Shown: positions 1-9,028 of the stretch, piece by piece
Position numbering within the stretch: the stretch's first letter is position 1
Layout of the letters: each line of letters opens with the position of its first letter
Assembly (NCBI RefSeq): GCF_009688945.1
Contig: NZ_AP021874.1
Location: forward strand, 2,108,001-2,172,000
Origin: Desulfosarcina alkanivorans
GTDB taxonomy: Bacteria; Desulfobacterota; Desulfobacteria; Desulfobacterales; Desulfosarcinaceae
Length of the DNA: 64,000 bases
Direction of reading: 5' to 3'
Position numbers and translations under genes: made by a program
The notes under the pieces: generated by a model
Told to the model about the DNA's origin: nothing
The model's input: the letters and a program-made list of their open reading frames with translations, nothing else
Databases searched by the model: none

Positions 1-238
1 ATACTGACGGGTTGATAACTATCAATATGTTTGGTCTCGACGTCTTCCATCCTCGAATGAACCGCTTGAACAAAAAAAGGACAAATATTGAGATAACTGG
101 TCGATTCAGCGATGCATTTCTGGAAGCGTGAGTGCCCGCAACTGAAATCGATCCGGCTTCAAAGCATTATCGTTTTTTCCATCCATTGTAATAAATGGCC
201 AGATAAGCTTACAAACATTCGATAGACGGAGGTAAACG

Positions 239-547
239 ATGAGTATTCGCAAACAGTTTCTGAAAAGAAAATCAGTGTGCAAGGTCACTTTCAAGGTTCC
301 TGAAGAATTTGGAAATACAGCAACGCTGGCACATGTGGTAGGCGATTTCAATGATTGGTCAACCTCGGCAACCCCCATGAAACGTCTGAAAGACGGTGGC
401 TTCAGCGTGACCGTCGATCTGGATATCGGACGATCCTATCAGTTTCGCTATCTTCTGGGTCAAGACACTTGGGAAAACGATCCCGATGCAGATGATCATG
501 TTTCGACTCCATTTGGTGACAGCCAGAATTCGGTAATCAACCTGTAA
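239..547 (+). CDS. CBM48 / glycogen-binding domain protein
   Basis: A 102-aa single-domain protein resembling the N-terminal early-set domain of isoamylase and AMPK-beta type proteins. The core VVGDFNDWS motif (about residues 34-42) and the following FRYLLGQDTWENDPDAD stretch are typical of CBM48 carbohydrate-binding folds. There is no catalytic domain, so it is probably a stand-alone glycogen/starch-binding or regulatory protein. A strong ribosome site (GGAGG) sits 6-7 bases before the ATG. The gene stands alone, 240 bp ahead of the antiporter gene. The family assignment is firm; the role is inferred. Confidence 0.85.
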   Translation: MSIRKQFLKRKSVCKVTFKVPEEFGNTATLAHVVGDFNDWSTSATPMKRLKDGGFSVTVDLDIGRSYQFRYLLGQDTWENDPDADDHVSTPFGDSQNSVINL

Positions 548-786
548 GATCTTTCTAAAACTTTGGCAATTGTTATGCAATCTCATTGCTGCCAAGTTGT
601 TAACGAAATGTTGTGAAAGGATTTATCAAAACGCAAAAGTATAGCAACTTCATATCCAACATAAAGGGGTTGCTATGACTGGATTAACGATTAACGAAGT
701 TTTCCCAGAATCTGCAATTGTGTTTGGACTCCGATTTTCAAAATTTGAAGATAGTTTCGGTTATCTGTTCAAACAAATCGATCACT

Positions 787-2454
787 ATGCCCATACTCCT
801 GTCTATCGGCATCGCATATATATTAGCCCTCGGCTCAGGCAGGCTGTGTGCCGCTATTGGCCTGCCGCGAGTGACCGGGTATCTGATGGTCGGTCTTGCC
901 GCCGGCCCCTCCCTTGGCAGTCTTGGGCTGCCCGCACTCATCACCCAAAAGCAGCTACATTCTCTCGTTCCGTTACATGATGTCATTCTGGGATTGATTG
1001 TCTTCACCATCGGTGGCAGTTTCAGCCTGAGAGCGGTTCGGAAAATGGGGATGAAACGCTTCCGCATAAGTGCAGTTGAAATTGGACTTACCGGCCTTTT
1101 CGTTGCTTTTGGAACCTTCGCCGCGGGAGCCTCGCCATTGACTGCCGGTTTTCTTGCCGTGATGGCCATTACTACCGCCCCGGCAGCTACCCAGATGGTG
1201 TTACGTGAATATCAATCCGAAGGCTCTCTCACCGACACCATTCTGCCGCTTATTGGCGTTAACAATCTGGTGGCAATCATCGCCTTCATTATGCTGAAAA
1301 ACAGTGTTCTGTCGGATAAGGCCACTTTTTCAATGGCTTTGGTTCAGATTCTCGGTCCTTTTGTTCTGGGAACGTTTGTCGGCATGGTTGTCGCTATCAT
1401 GGATCAGCGTCTTACCAGGCAGGTGGAAAGACAAATTCTTGTGCTTGGGTCGGCCACAGTCATTGCCGGCATGGCCGCGATCCTTGACATATCTGCCATG
1501 CTGGCGACACTGATTGCTGGCACGGTGGCCGTAAATGCCTCACCCTACGGCAAGAGAATCCTTAAAGAACTCACGGCCATTGACTATCCCCTGTATGTGC
1601 TATTTTTCATCATGGCCGGTGCAGCGCTGCATCTCGAATCCCTCGGTCACATGGGCATCATTGGAATGGCCTATGTGGTCATGCGGTTAATAGGCAAATT
1701 TTTTGGCTGCCGGATAGGTGCCTTCTGGGCCGATGACTCCCAGACCATAAAGTCCTGGTTGGGGCCGGCCATGCTCGCTCAGGCGGGTCTGGCCATCGGA
1801 CTGGCAGAGGTCTTGGCCAGAGAATGGCCGGGCCCCGGTGCTAAGATACAGACAGTCATTCTGGCATCAGTGGTTGTTTTTGAGGGATTGGGACCGCTTT
1901 TTACGCGGACCGCCTTGGTAAACGCTGGAGAGGTGACGGTTCTAAACCTAATATCCCAGCGAAGTCGTGTGGGGTATGGTGAGGGACTCATTCAGGTTCT
2001 AAACCAGTTTGAAAACGCACTTGGAATTTCGACTGCTGCAGGCAGGAGGGGGCCGGCGGAGATTTTGGTCGGCCATATCATGAGGCGGAATGTGGAAGTT
2101 ATTTCGAACCGAGCACCGTTCGACGAGGTTTTGAAAGCCCTGGGGCACTCTCGTTATGACAGATTACCGGTGGTCAATGATCAAAACGAGTTGGTGGGCG
2201 TCATAAAATACGCAGACATTGCCAACACGCTTTTCGACCCCAACCTTCGTAATCTGGTTGTAGCCGATGATATCGCCACTAACGTACGTTTGATGCTGAC
2301 CCCTGAGGACAGTCTCGAAAAGGCCATGGCCGCGCTCAAAAACTACCCGAATGACGCCTATTTGCTGGTAGTGGAACAAAGCAATCCTAAAGCGCTGGTG
2401 GGCATTGTGCGCCACAACGATCTACTCTCAGCGCACATACGCGATTTAAAATGA
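787..2454 (+). CDS. Cation:proton antiporter with C-terminal CBS pair
   Basis: A protein of about 555 aa. Residues 1 to about 390 form a string of hydrophobic segments with small-residue motifs typical of CPA2/KefB-type Na+ or K+/H+ exchangers. The C-terminal 120 residues are two CBS repeats (IMRRNVEVISNRAPFDEV and a second one starting near LMLTPEDSLEKA) that probably sense adenine nucleotides. The ATG at 787 starts directly at the first membrane segment but has no clear ribosome site. An ATG at 675 in another frame has a good site (AAAGGGG) and a short reading frame that ends inside this gene, so either a leader peptide or a frameshift at the 5' end is possible. Function inferred from fold; ion specificity unknown. 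Confidence 0.8.
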   Translation: MPILLSIGIAYILALGSGRLCAAIGLPRVTGYLMVGLAAGPSLGSLGLPALITQKQLHSLVPLHDVILGLIVFTIGGSFSLRAVRKMGMKRFRISAVEIGLTGLFVAFGTFAAGASPLTAGFLAVMAITTAPAATQMVLREYQSEGSLTDTILPLIGVNNLVAIIAFIMLKNSVLSDKATFSMALVQILGPFVLGTFVGMVVAIMDQRLTRQVERQILVLGSATVIAGMAAILDISAMLATLIAGTVAVNASPYGKRILKELTAIDYPLYVLFFIMAGAALHLESLGHMGIIGMAYVVMRLIGKFFGCRIGAFWADDSQTIKSWLGPAMLAQAGLAIGLAEVLAREWPGPGAKIQTVILASVVVFEGLGPLFTRTALVNAGEVTVLNLISQRSRVGYGEGLIQVLNQFENALGISTAAGRRGPAEILVGHIMRRNVEVISNRAPFDEVLKALGHSRYDRLPVVNDQNELVGVIKYADIANTLFDPNLRNLVVADDIATNVRLMLTPEDSLEKAMAALKNYPNDAYLLVVEQSNPKALVGIVRHNDLLSAHIRDLK

Positions 2455-2609
2455 TTGGCTGGTGTAAATTGATTAGGCGCTATGACCGTAAGGTATTGCG
2501 ATGATAATAAAACAGTTTCGACTTTGAAAATAGGGGGGAGTGCAGTTTCTATTCATTGATAGCTATGTTTTGAAATTGATGATGAATGGAATCTGAGGAA
2601 TGGAAAAGA

Positions 2610-2648
2610 GAACCCGTCCTTCCGGGGGGTAGTCGGTTGGACGGGTTC
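2610..2648 (-). terminator. Hairpin terminator after the TerC-family gene
   Basis: A perfect 10-bp stem (GAACCCGTCC at 2610-2619 against GGACGGGTTC at 2639-2648) lies 60 bp past the stop codon of the TerC-family gene. On the minus strand it is followed by a pyrimidine-rich CTCTTTTCC tract. It may also serve the antiporter gene converging from the left. Confidence 0.65.
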
Positions 2649-2708
2649 AGCGAGGAGGATGACAGAATCACGTGCTGTTCCTCATCCGGGTTGAATCGAT
2701 TAAGTAAC

Positions 2709-3473
2709 TTACCCTTGCCGGTCTGCGGTAGCAATGGCTTCCTGGGGATTAGCCATCTCCCTCGCCTGCGCCGGTTCCAAGGCAACTTGCTTGCGCCGCA
2801 GCAGGATCCATTTGCCCAGGGCAATGACACCCACGGTAAAGAACACCATCACCGCGTATTCGGCGGCCTTGGGGGGGTGCAACAAGTTGTGGACGTAGGG
2901 ATCGGTGATCATCATCTCACCGCCCACTTTGCCCAGCACACCGGAGCCGATGTACAGGATAATAGGGTAGCGGTCCATGAGTTTTGCCAAAAAGGAACTT
3001 AAAAAAACCACGAACGGAATGCTCAGCATCAGTCCGAACATGAGCAGGAAGAAGTTACCGTGGGAAGCGCCACCCACGGCAAGCATGTTGTCGATACCCA
3101 TGCTCATGTCCGCCACGATGATGATCCACAGTGCCTGCCAGAGGTTTCCGGCCTCATGGACGCCCTCCTCTTCGGCACCATCCACCAGCAGTTTTACGGC
3201 GATCCACAGGATCACGGCACCGCCCAGAAGTTTGACGAATGAAATAGTGAGAAGTTTGGCCACAAAGAAGGTGCAGACGACCCGCACCAAGACCGCTCCG
3301 CCGGCCCCCAGGGCGATACCCCAGGTACGCTGGGGTCCTTCAAGCTTTTTAACCGCCATGGCGATGACCACTGCATTGTCGCCGGCCAACACCAGATCGA
3401 TGATCACGATGCTCAGCAAAGCCGAAAAAAACTGCGCATTGAGGTGAATTTCCCCTAAAAAGCCTAAATCCAT
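2709..3473 (-). CDS. TerC/YjbE family integral membrane protein
   Basis: A 254-aa membrane protein of the TerC family. It shows the two hallmark acidic membrane motifs, DLVLAGDNAVVIAMA near residue 26 and DMSMGIDNMLAVGGASHG near residue 122. Several hydrophobic segments span the rest, with a charged C-terminal tail. Relatives are linked to tellurium resistance or to metal (manganese/calcium) export; the substrate here is not shown by sequence. The start is supported by a strong AAGGAGGG site 5-6 bases upstream. The gene is monocistronic and converges on the antiporter gene. Confidence 0.85.
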   Translation of the reverse strand: MDLGFLGEIHLNAQFFSALLSIVIIDLVLAGDNAVVIAMAVKKLEGPQRTWGIALGAGGAVLVRVVCTFFVAKLLTISFVKLLGGAVILWIAVKLLVDGAEEEGVHEAGNLWQALWIIIVADMSMGIDNMLAVGGASHGNFFLLMFGLMLSIPFVVFLSSFLAKLMDRYPIILYIGSGVLGKVGGEMMITDPYVHNLLHPPKAAEYAVMVFFTVGVIALGKWILLRRKQVALEPAQAREMANPQEAIATADRQG

Positions 3474-3993
3474 TAATCCCTCCTTTTGTTAATAGCTCAT
3501 GATTGTTCCTTGGGCTAAAACGCAAATGGCATGCCTGACTTTGAAGTGGTCGAAATTTTTTTATTTTTTTATGAAATCAGTATGATGAGTATCTTGGCTA
3601 TGCATATTTCGGAATCAATGGTTGCATACTGTAAACCAAATGGAGACGGAAATGAAACCGACAGGTGACAATCGATCTGGAAGAATGAATTTTACTTCGA
3701 AAAAAGATAGGAGCATTTGAGCAAAAAAGTATTATCAGGCTGGCCTGTAAATTACCGGTCCTTTACCTCGATTTCCCCAAAGATACTTCCATTTAAACGA
3801 TTGAGAGGTGTTACTGACCAAGCAAGTAGGCTATGGCTATCCAACGAAAACGAACTCCACCGAATCTTGTGCTTCCTTGCCATCGAATTTAAGTATCAGG
3901 GATCACGCAGAATTTGCATTTAGCAAATGGATATCATACGCTTACCTTGGGTACCGCCCGTATCGTGAACCCTTTAACCCAAGGAGGAATATC
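3474..3993. other. Gene-free stretch
   Basis: About 520 bp between the TerC-family gene and the OsmC gene. Only short reading frames without convincing ribosome sites or family motifs were seen. The sequence is AT-rich just upstream of the TerC start and probably holds its promoter; no riboswitch-like structure was recognised. Confidence 0.5.
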
Positions 3994-4506
3994 TTAAGGC
4001 AGAACTTTATATTGACTTACGATTTTGGGGGGATGAGCGAGAGTCTGAAAAATGACGCAATATCGCTCAGTAAGTTGAATCAGTTTTTCTATTTTTTCTG
4101 ATTCTGCCGAACTATCAATCTCAAATGTTAACTTGACCTCCATAAGACCAACTGGAGCTGTCCGGTCTACACCAAGCGTCCCGCGAGCGTCCCATTTCCC
4201 CTCAGCAATTACCTTGGCACGATTGAGGGGAATGCGCATTGCCGTGGCCACAGCTTTGAGGGTAACCCCGGCACAGGCGACCAGCGCATCCATCAGCATA
4301 TCAGCTGAGCAGGCTTTTGAGCCGTCACCGCCGGTTGCTGGATGTAAGCCTGCCTCAATATCCCTAATGTGGCTGTGTATTTGGCAAACAACATCCTCCC
4401 CTTCGATTAACCCCTCGGCTCTGGCAGATATAACGGCGCTCTCAGGGTTCTGTTTATAACGTTCCTTTAGCGGGGCTTGAAGGGCACGAAGTTCTTTTAT
4501 GTCCAT
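3994..4506 (-). CDS. OsmC family protein
   Basis: A 170-aa OsmC/Ohr-superfamily protein. Two conserved cysteines expected of the thiol-peroxidase-like site are visible: one in DALVACAGVTLKAVA near residue 78 and one in ERYCVIFQTLAHP near residue 148. The length is that of the OsmC branch. Such proteins act in organic peroxide detoxification or sulfur chemistry in the cytoplasm; the exact substrate is unknown. A GGAAGGAT ribosome site lies about 8 bases before the ATG. The gene is followed and preceded by long non-coding stretches, so it is probably transcribed alone. Confidence 0.85.
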   Translation of the reverse strand: MDIKELRALQAPLKERYKQNPESAVISARAEGLIEGEDVVCQIHSHIRDIEAGLHPATGGDGSKACSADMLMDALVACAGVTLKAVATAMRIPLNRAKVIAEGKWDARGTLGVDRTAPVGLMEVKLTFEIDSSAESEKIEKLIQLTERYCVIFQTLAHPPKIVSQYKVLP

Positions 4507-4843
4507 GTCAATATCCTTCCTATATGCAGCTGTCTTTTTGCCCGGCAGCCTTGATTTGGTTTTTTAATTCAAGTTGGTTGCGGTTTAAATTATTGTCAAG
4601 TGCTCTAAAATTAGTTGAGTGCATGGGCAGACCGTTAAATGGCTGAGGCAAAGATAAGGGTAATGCAATCTGTATCGAGGCCTTGAATGATTTCGGATCA
4701 CCAAAATGTGGATATCTGTAATCGGGGCTGACTGGCTCTTAGTTGGTATCTGGATCTCACTCAAACAAACTGAGGTTCTTATAGTCCTTGGGAGTTCGAA
4801 CGTTGTGGCTAACCGGCGCGCGAAAGGAGGCGAAGCCGGCTGA

Positions 4844-4894
4844 AACGCGTCCGATTGAGACGCGTTAGGCCCGGCCGCGTTAGGTGTCGGGCCT
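4844..4894. other. Tandem GC-rich hairpins between OsmC and cupin genes
   Basis: Two perfect stems lie side by side: AACGCGTC (4844-4851) with GACGCGTT (4859-4866), and AGGCCCG (4867-4873) with CGGGCCT (4888-4894). A weaker CCGGC/GCCGG stem lies just to the left. They follow the stop codon of the cupin gene on the minus strand and may terminate it. GCGTTAGG occurs twice, which recalls integron attC ends, but the partner half-site is missing. The remaining 300 bp of this intergenic space shows nothing recognisable. Confidence 0.5.
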
Positions 4895-4898
4895 GAGC

Positions 4899-5243
4899 TT
4901 ACTCTTGCCTGACTATATCGACCGAGATCTCCACAGCCGGAATCGTTCCTCTGTTCTCAAGCCAGTGTGTGGTATTTCTATCCTCCGGCCAACCCACTCC
5001 CGGCCCATACTCCGTAGCGACTCTATTTCGATGGTCAGTGATCGTTCCTTGCAGTATATAGACGGTGCCTGGTCTGTCTTTATGGTCGTGAATCGGGCCG
5101 AAGACGCCTCCAGGCTCGATGGTCACCATACGCATTCGAAGTTGGCGCCCTGCCATGCCCTCGATCTCAGGGCCAAGGTCAACCGTTGCAAGTAACTTCA
5201 CCGTAACACCTTTTGTCTCAGCTGCCATCTGTTCGTTGCTCAT
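4899..5243 (-). CDS. Cupin domain protein
   Basis: A 114-aa single-domain cupin. Motif 1 is recognisable as PGGVFGPIHDHKDRPGTVYILQG (about residues 45-67), with two metal-ligand histidines. Motif 2 is GPGVGWPEDRNTTHWLENRG (about 80-99), with a further histidine. Small cupins of this kind bind a divalent metal and act as isomerases, dioxygenases or sensors; nothing here fixes which. A GAGGAGAG ribosome site lies close to the ATG. Hairpins follow the stop codon. Confidence 0.8.
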   Translation of the reverse strand: MSNEQMAAETKGVTVKLLATVDLGPEIEGMAGRQLRMRMVTIEPGGVFGPIHDHKDRPGTVYILQGTITDHRNRVATEYGPGVGWPEDRNTTHWLENRGTIPAVEISVDIVRQE

Positions 5244-5580
5244 TGAGCTCTCCTCTCTGTACTTCTATTGCCTACTTATCCAGTGGAGATTCATTGTACT
5301 GGAAGCTGGATGACCGTATTGCGCGAAGGATATACCATTTTGTAGTACTGTCAAGGGTGAGCGGAGGGGGGTATTTAACAATTTTTCATATAGTTAGAAA
5401 ATATAAGCAACGTTTTATCAGCGGATAAATCGAGCTGAATTAATGAGTGAAATTCCTTTCCGGAAAATTGAGCCATGACACAAAGGACCATTAACCCAAC
5501 AACATAAGAAGCCTGGGTTACTGAAAATTTTCCATCTATACCATGATGAGGGCTTTGCCCTTTGCCTTATTCAGCTCATA

Positions 5581-5634
5581 AAGTGTGGGGAAAGTGTGGG
5601 GAAAATTATCGAAAATCTGCTAAAGTGTGGGAAA
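5581..5634. repeat. Short direct repeats AAGTGTGGGGA
   Basis: Three near-identical copies of AAGTGTGGG(G)AAA occur within about 55 bp, two of them in tandem. They sit just upstream of the tRNA remnant, a place where integrase-binding arm sites of integrated elements are often found. No integrase gene is adjacent, so the role is open. Confidence 0.5.
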
Positions 5635-5715
5635 TCAGCCAAAATGTTGAATTTCTGCATGCAATAATATTAATATGTTAAGCTATTTAAGGAGGTTAGG
5701 AAGCTCAGGGTAATT

Positions 5716-5762
5716 GACTGAAAATCCCCGTGTCGGCAGTTCGATTCTGTCCCTCGGCACCA
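5716..5762 (+). pseudogene. 3' half of a tRNA-Phe gene (probable att remnant)
   Basis: The segment carries an anticodon loop CTGAAAA (GAA anticodon), the 3' side of the anticodon stem, an intact T arm (GGCAG-TTCGATT-CTGTC) and the 3' acceptor strand CCTCGGC-ACCA. The 5' acceptor strand GCCGAGG and a pairing 5' anticodon strand are missing: the bases before the loop (TAATTGA) do not pair with TCCCC. It cannot fold as a complete tRNA. tRNA 3' halves of this kind are typical attachment sites left by integrating elements. Confidence 0.7.
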
Positions 5763-5771
5763 AAGAAATTA

Positions 5772-5803
5772 AGGGTTTAGCCAATACGGCTAAGCCCTTT
5801 TTT
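5772..5803 (+). terminator. Rho-independent terminator after the tRNA remnant
   Basis: An 11-bp stem (AGGGTTTAGCC at 5772-5782 with GGCTAAGCCCT at 5788-5798, one G-U pair) with a 5-base loop and a run of six T residues. It is a textbook intrinsic terminator. A group II intron 5' end begins four bases behind the T tract, the position preferred by group IIC introns. Confidence 0.85.
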
Positions 5804-5807
5804 CTTT

Positions 5808-5879
5808 GTGCGCCCGGCAGGGCGCACTCACTTGGAGGTGCAAGTCCTCTACACACCCAACAGGGGGAAGTGTTAGCCG
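5808..5879 (+). mobile_element. 5' end of a group II intron, truncated
   Basis: The stretch begins GTGCGCCC, matching the GUGYG 5' splice-site consensus, and continues with a short GGGCGCAC hairpin and a GGAGGTGCAAGTCCTCTAC block typical of bacterial group II intron domain I. It reads on the plus strand, directly after a transcription terminator. It is cut off at 5879, where minus-strand sequence of a different group II intron begins. Only about 72 nt remain, with no domain V or reverse transcriptase. Confidence 0.7.
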
Positions 5880-7223
5880 GACAGAAAATAGCTCTTTGGC
5901 AGCGCGAACATTACCCATTTAACCCTGCTCATGCGCCATGGTTGTTTACGGGAACAGCCCGTAAACAGCCCCTTGATATGAGGGATCTTCCGTTTCTCCA
6001 ATTCCCGGGCCCGGGTTCTCGGGTTCTTCCAGTGTTTCCACAGGATCGCCCGAAGGCGCCGCAGGATCCAGTAGTGAAGCGAACGAAAATTGGGCAAGCT
6101 CTGGGTTATGCCGAAGTAGCTCCACCAGCCACGAAAATACAGGTTGAGACGGGCGATGATCTGCCCCATGCTCAGTCCACAACTGCGACTGGTCAGTTCC
6201 CGCACCCGCTGTTTGAACCGGTTGATCGATTTGGAGTGGATGCGGATACGGGTATCGCCGCGACGGCTGGTAAAAACTGAACCCGAGAAAACACATCCAC
6301 CACGGATGAGTGATACCGCTTTTCTCCTGATTCACCTTTAACCGGAGCCGCTGGTTAACAAACCGGGATACGCTCACCATCACGCGTTCTGCCGCCCGCT
6401 TGGAGCGGACGAAAATAATGAAGCCGTCCGCATAGCGGACAAAGCGCAAGGCGCGCTTTTCAAGCTCTTTATCAAGCTCGTCCAGCACGATGTTGGACAA
6501 CAGCGGCGAAAGCGGACCTCCCTGGTGGGTACCTTCATGGGAAGGCTCCTGGAGCCCTCCCACCATTACGCCGGCGGTCAGGAATCGTCGCACCAGCTTC
6601 AACACCCGCTTGTCGTGCACCTTCGTTGCCAGCCGGCTCATCAGGCGGTCGTGGTTGACCCGGTCGAAAAACTTGGACAGGTCCATGTCCACTACCTGCC
6701 GACACCCATCGACAACATATTGCTGTGCCCGTTGGATCGTTTGATGTTGATTGCGGCCCGGTCGGAAGCCGTAACTCGACGCGGAAAACGATGGATCCCG
6801 GATCTGCTGAAGGATTTGCCCCACGGCCTGCTGAACCAGGCGGTCCAGTGCGGTGGGAATGCCCAGCAGTCGGACGCCTCCGGACGGTTTGGGAATTTCC
6901 TTTCTACGGACCGGTAATGGCTGATAGGTTCCCGCCAGCAGGTCGGCCCTGACTTTTGGCCAATGCTGCCGCAGGTAACTCGTCAGTTGATCGACCGTCA
7001 TGCCGTCGATCCCCGCAGCGCCGTGGTTCGTGCGAACCCGGGAAAGGGCTCTACCCAGGTTCTGCCGCTCACAGATGATCTCCATGAGCCGGTCTTTGCC
7101 TGCCGGGGTTTCGGTCAGGTATGCCGCTGTGACCCTTTCAGAACTGCCCACCGGCTGTGAATACACATCCGACCGGTGTGACGCGTTCAGCTTAAGCTGT
7201 TTCAGCGGCTGCAATAGGGCCAT
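5880..7223 (-). pseudogene. ltrA: Group II intron reverse transcriptase, inactivated (copy 1)
   Basis: The start is MALLQPLKQL at 7223. RT blocks are visible: GVRLLGIPTALDRLVQQA, SSYGFRPGRNQHQTIQ, VVDMDLSKFFDRVNHD and HQGGPLSPLLSNIVLDELD. The catalytic YADD box reads RYADGFIIFV, so one metal-binding Asp is Gly. Near 6270 a T run has five instead of four bases, which shifts the frame; the maturase/X domain (LNLYFRGWWSYFGI) continues in another frame. The gene is also cut at 5880. At least three lesions make it dead. Both frame parts resemble bacterial intron-encoded proteins closely. Confidence 0.85.
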
Positions 7224-7742
7224 AAGGCATACCTGCTGCTTCCCACGACCATTTACCCAAACCATTCGGCTGGGCACCGTTCGGGCCTTCGTCGGGGTGA
7301 GACCTCCGGGTATACTTCTCCCTCCTTCGGGAGGCCCGGCTCGTTTCCACCGGCTACTATGCCCTCTGCTGACTTCTGCCACGCGGTCGCCTCCCCTTGC
7401 GGTTCGGTCAGTCCGTTTCCGGACATTGCGGCAGATCTCCCGGGGTGAACACGCATCTTTGCGCACACGAGCGCCGAGTATACCTATTTGGCCTATAATG
7501 GATAGAGGACTTTACCTTGTGTTGCAGGATCGTCCCACCAAACCCGCCTGACTCGGTTCTTGTTCATCGCCCCGTGCGCTCGCGGTACCCTGCCGTAGCA
7601 AGGCGGCCTCCTTCCCAGGCACCGTCACCGGCTACCCGGTTGCCATACCGCTATACCTCTGGCTGGGTTGGGGACTTGATGAGCCTTAAAATAAAGGGTA
7701 AGCTCACCGCACCCTTTAGAATACGTGCCGTGCCCGGCACAC
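5880..7742 (-). mobile_element. Group II intron copy 1 (IIC-attC type), 3' end lost
   Basis: Minus-strand intron whose 5' end GTGTGCC is at 7742, followed by domain I-type sequence (7224-7742) and a reverse transcriptase gene. It stops at 5880, before domains V and VI. The segments 5880-6881 and 7388-7736 recur at 9149-10150 and 10144-10492; the stretches I compared base by base were identical. The exon at 7743 onward is an integron attC site, and the intron reads opposite to the cassette gene, as known for group IIC-attC introns. Loss of domain V means this copy cannot splice or move by itself. Confidence 0.8.
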
Positions 7743-7800
7743 AACCTCACGCTTGTGTGGGACAGCTCGTACCTCGCCGCCCCACAGCGACATGTTAGGC
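7743..7800 (+). other. Integron attC site 1, split by intron copy 1
   Basis: This is the right-hand part of an attC recombination site. It starts with AAC (the last bases of the R'' box) and ends with the R' box GTTAGGC at 7794-7800. The inner arms pair as TGTGGG with CCCACA and CGC with GCG. The four leading bases of R'' should lie on the far side of intron copy 1, but that junction is lost. The site marks the end of a previous gene cassette and the start of the next. Confidence 0.65.
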
Positions 7801-7888
7801 GTCAACCCAACAAGCAAAGGTGTAAACTATTGACTATAAACGAACGAAAACCACAGCGGATTTTATCGATTTTCCTTTCAGGTGATGC

Positions 7889-8971
7889 ATGGCCATTCTG
7901 ATTATCATTGCAACGATCGTCTTGATTATAGCCACGTTATTACCTATGTGGCGCCATCCTCATTGGCTGGTACGAGGAATGGACTTTCCTCGATTGCAGC
8001 TGGCATCATTTGCATCATTATTGCTCTTGGTTCAAGTTCTATTGCTTGATTATGCTCAAGCTAAGACTTGGGCTCTAATAAGTGTCACCCTATTATGTTT
8101 GGCATGGCATTTGTGGTGGATTTTGCCCTACACGGTTCTTTGGCAAAAAGAAGTCAAAACGACAAGAATCCCACGCCCAGAACGCAAACTCAGCATTCTC
8201 ACCGCTAACGTATTGACGCCCAATAGGAAAGCCGACGCATTGCTGCGCCTGGTCAATCAATTCGCGCCGGACGTGCTCGTAACTTTGGAGTCGGATCATT
8301 GGTGGCAACGCCAGCTGGATCAGTTGCAAGCTGACATGCCGCACACCATGAAGTGTCCTTTGGACAACCTCTATGGCATGCATGTTTACTCTCGGCTGCC
8401 GCTTGAGGATACGGAAATCACTTTTCTTGTTGAAGACGGAATTCCCTCAATGCACGCTCAGATCATGCTTCGCTCGGGTGATGCAGTACGTATTCATTTT
8501 CTTCATCCCGCTCCCCCCAGCCCCACGGAGAATCCGGAATCTGCAGAGCGGGACGCGGAATTGGTGATCGTTGCCCGTAGTGTAGTCAGTGGTGACCAGC
8601 CAGTGGTTGTAACAGGAGATCTCAATGATGTGGCTTGGTCTGCAACGACGCGATTATTCCGCAAGCTCAGTGGATTGCTAGATCCGCGGGTCGGTCGGGG
8701 AATGTTCAATACGTTCCATGCTGAGTACCCGTTTCTCCGTTGGCCGTTAGATCACTTGTTCCACAGCAATCATTTCACTGTGACTTCAATTCAACGTTTG
8801 CCGTATTTTGGATCTGATCATTTTGCGATATTGACTGAATTATCATTCAGCCCCCTGCGGGGTGAAAGGCAGTCCGGCTTAGAGGCTGACCGTGATGACA
8901 AATCTTGGGCTGCTTCTATCGCAGATGAACAAGAGGTGAGTGCTAAAGATGTCCCCAAGCCCGGAGAATGA
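7889..8971 (+). CDS. Cassette-borne endonuclease/exonuclease/phosphatase family protein
   Basis: A 360-aa protein with two or three N-terminal hydrophobic helices (about residues 1-80) and an EEP-fold catalytic domain after them. Visible active-site blocks are LSILTANVL (Asn), DVLVTLESD (Glu), VVVTGDLND (Asp and Asn) and the closing FGSDHFAI (Asp-His). It is therefore a membrane-anchored phosphodiesterase or phosphatase of the DNase I-like superfamily; the substrate is unknown. It lies between two attC sites with little spare sequence, in the orientation expected of an integron gene cassette. No integrase gene was found nearby, so it belongs to an integrase-less cassette remnant. Confidence 0.8.
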   Translation: MAILIIIATIVLIIATLLPMWRHPHWLVRGMDFPRLQLASFASLLLLVQVLLLDYAQAKTWALISVTLLCLAWHLWWILPYTVLWQKEVKTTRIPRPERKLSILTANVLTPNRKADALLRLVNQFAPDVLVTLESDHWWQRQLDQLQADMPHTMKCPLDNLYGMHVYSRLPLEDTEITFLVEDGIPSMHAQIMLRSGDAVRIHFLHPAPPSPTENPESAERDAELVIVARSVVSGDQPVVVTGDLNDVAWSATTRLFRKLSGLLDPRVGRGMFNTFHAEYPFLRWPLDHLFHSNHFTVTSIQRLPYFGSDHFAILTELSFSPLRGERQSGLEADRDDKSWAASIADEQEVSAKDVPKPGE

Positions 8972-9028
8972 GATCTGCCTCGTTTTGTGGAGCAAGCGTC
9001 ACGAATGCCCGTCCTAAAACAGCCGTCT

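Noticed and set aside
4806..4872. Possible attC site beside the cupin gene (GGCTAAC ... GCGTTAGGC)
   Set aside because: The R' box is good, but the inner arms do not pair and the stems found are nested differently; better explained as terminator hairpins.
5581..5634. CRISPR-like short repeats
   Set aside because: Only three short G-rich copies without regular spacers.
5873..6205. Separate 110-aa protein (and its twin at 9109-9474)
   Set aside because: It is the maturase-domain part of the intron reverse transcriptase in the shifted frame, not an independent gene.
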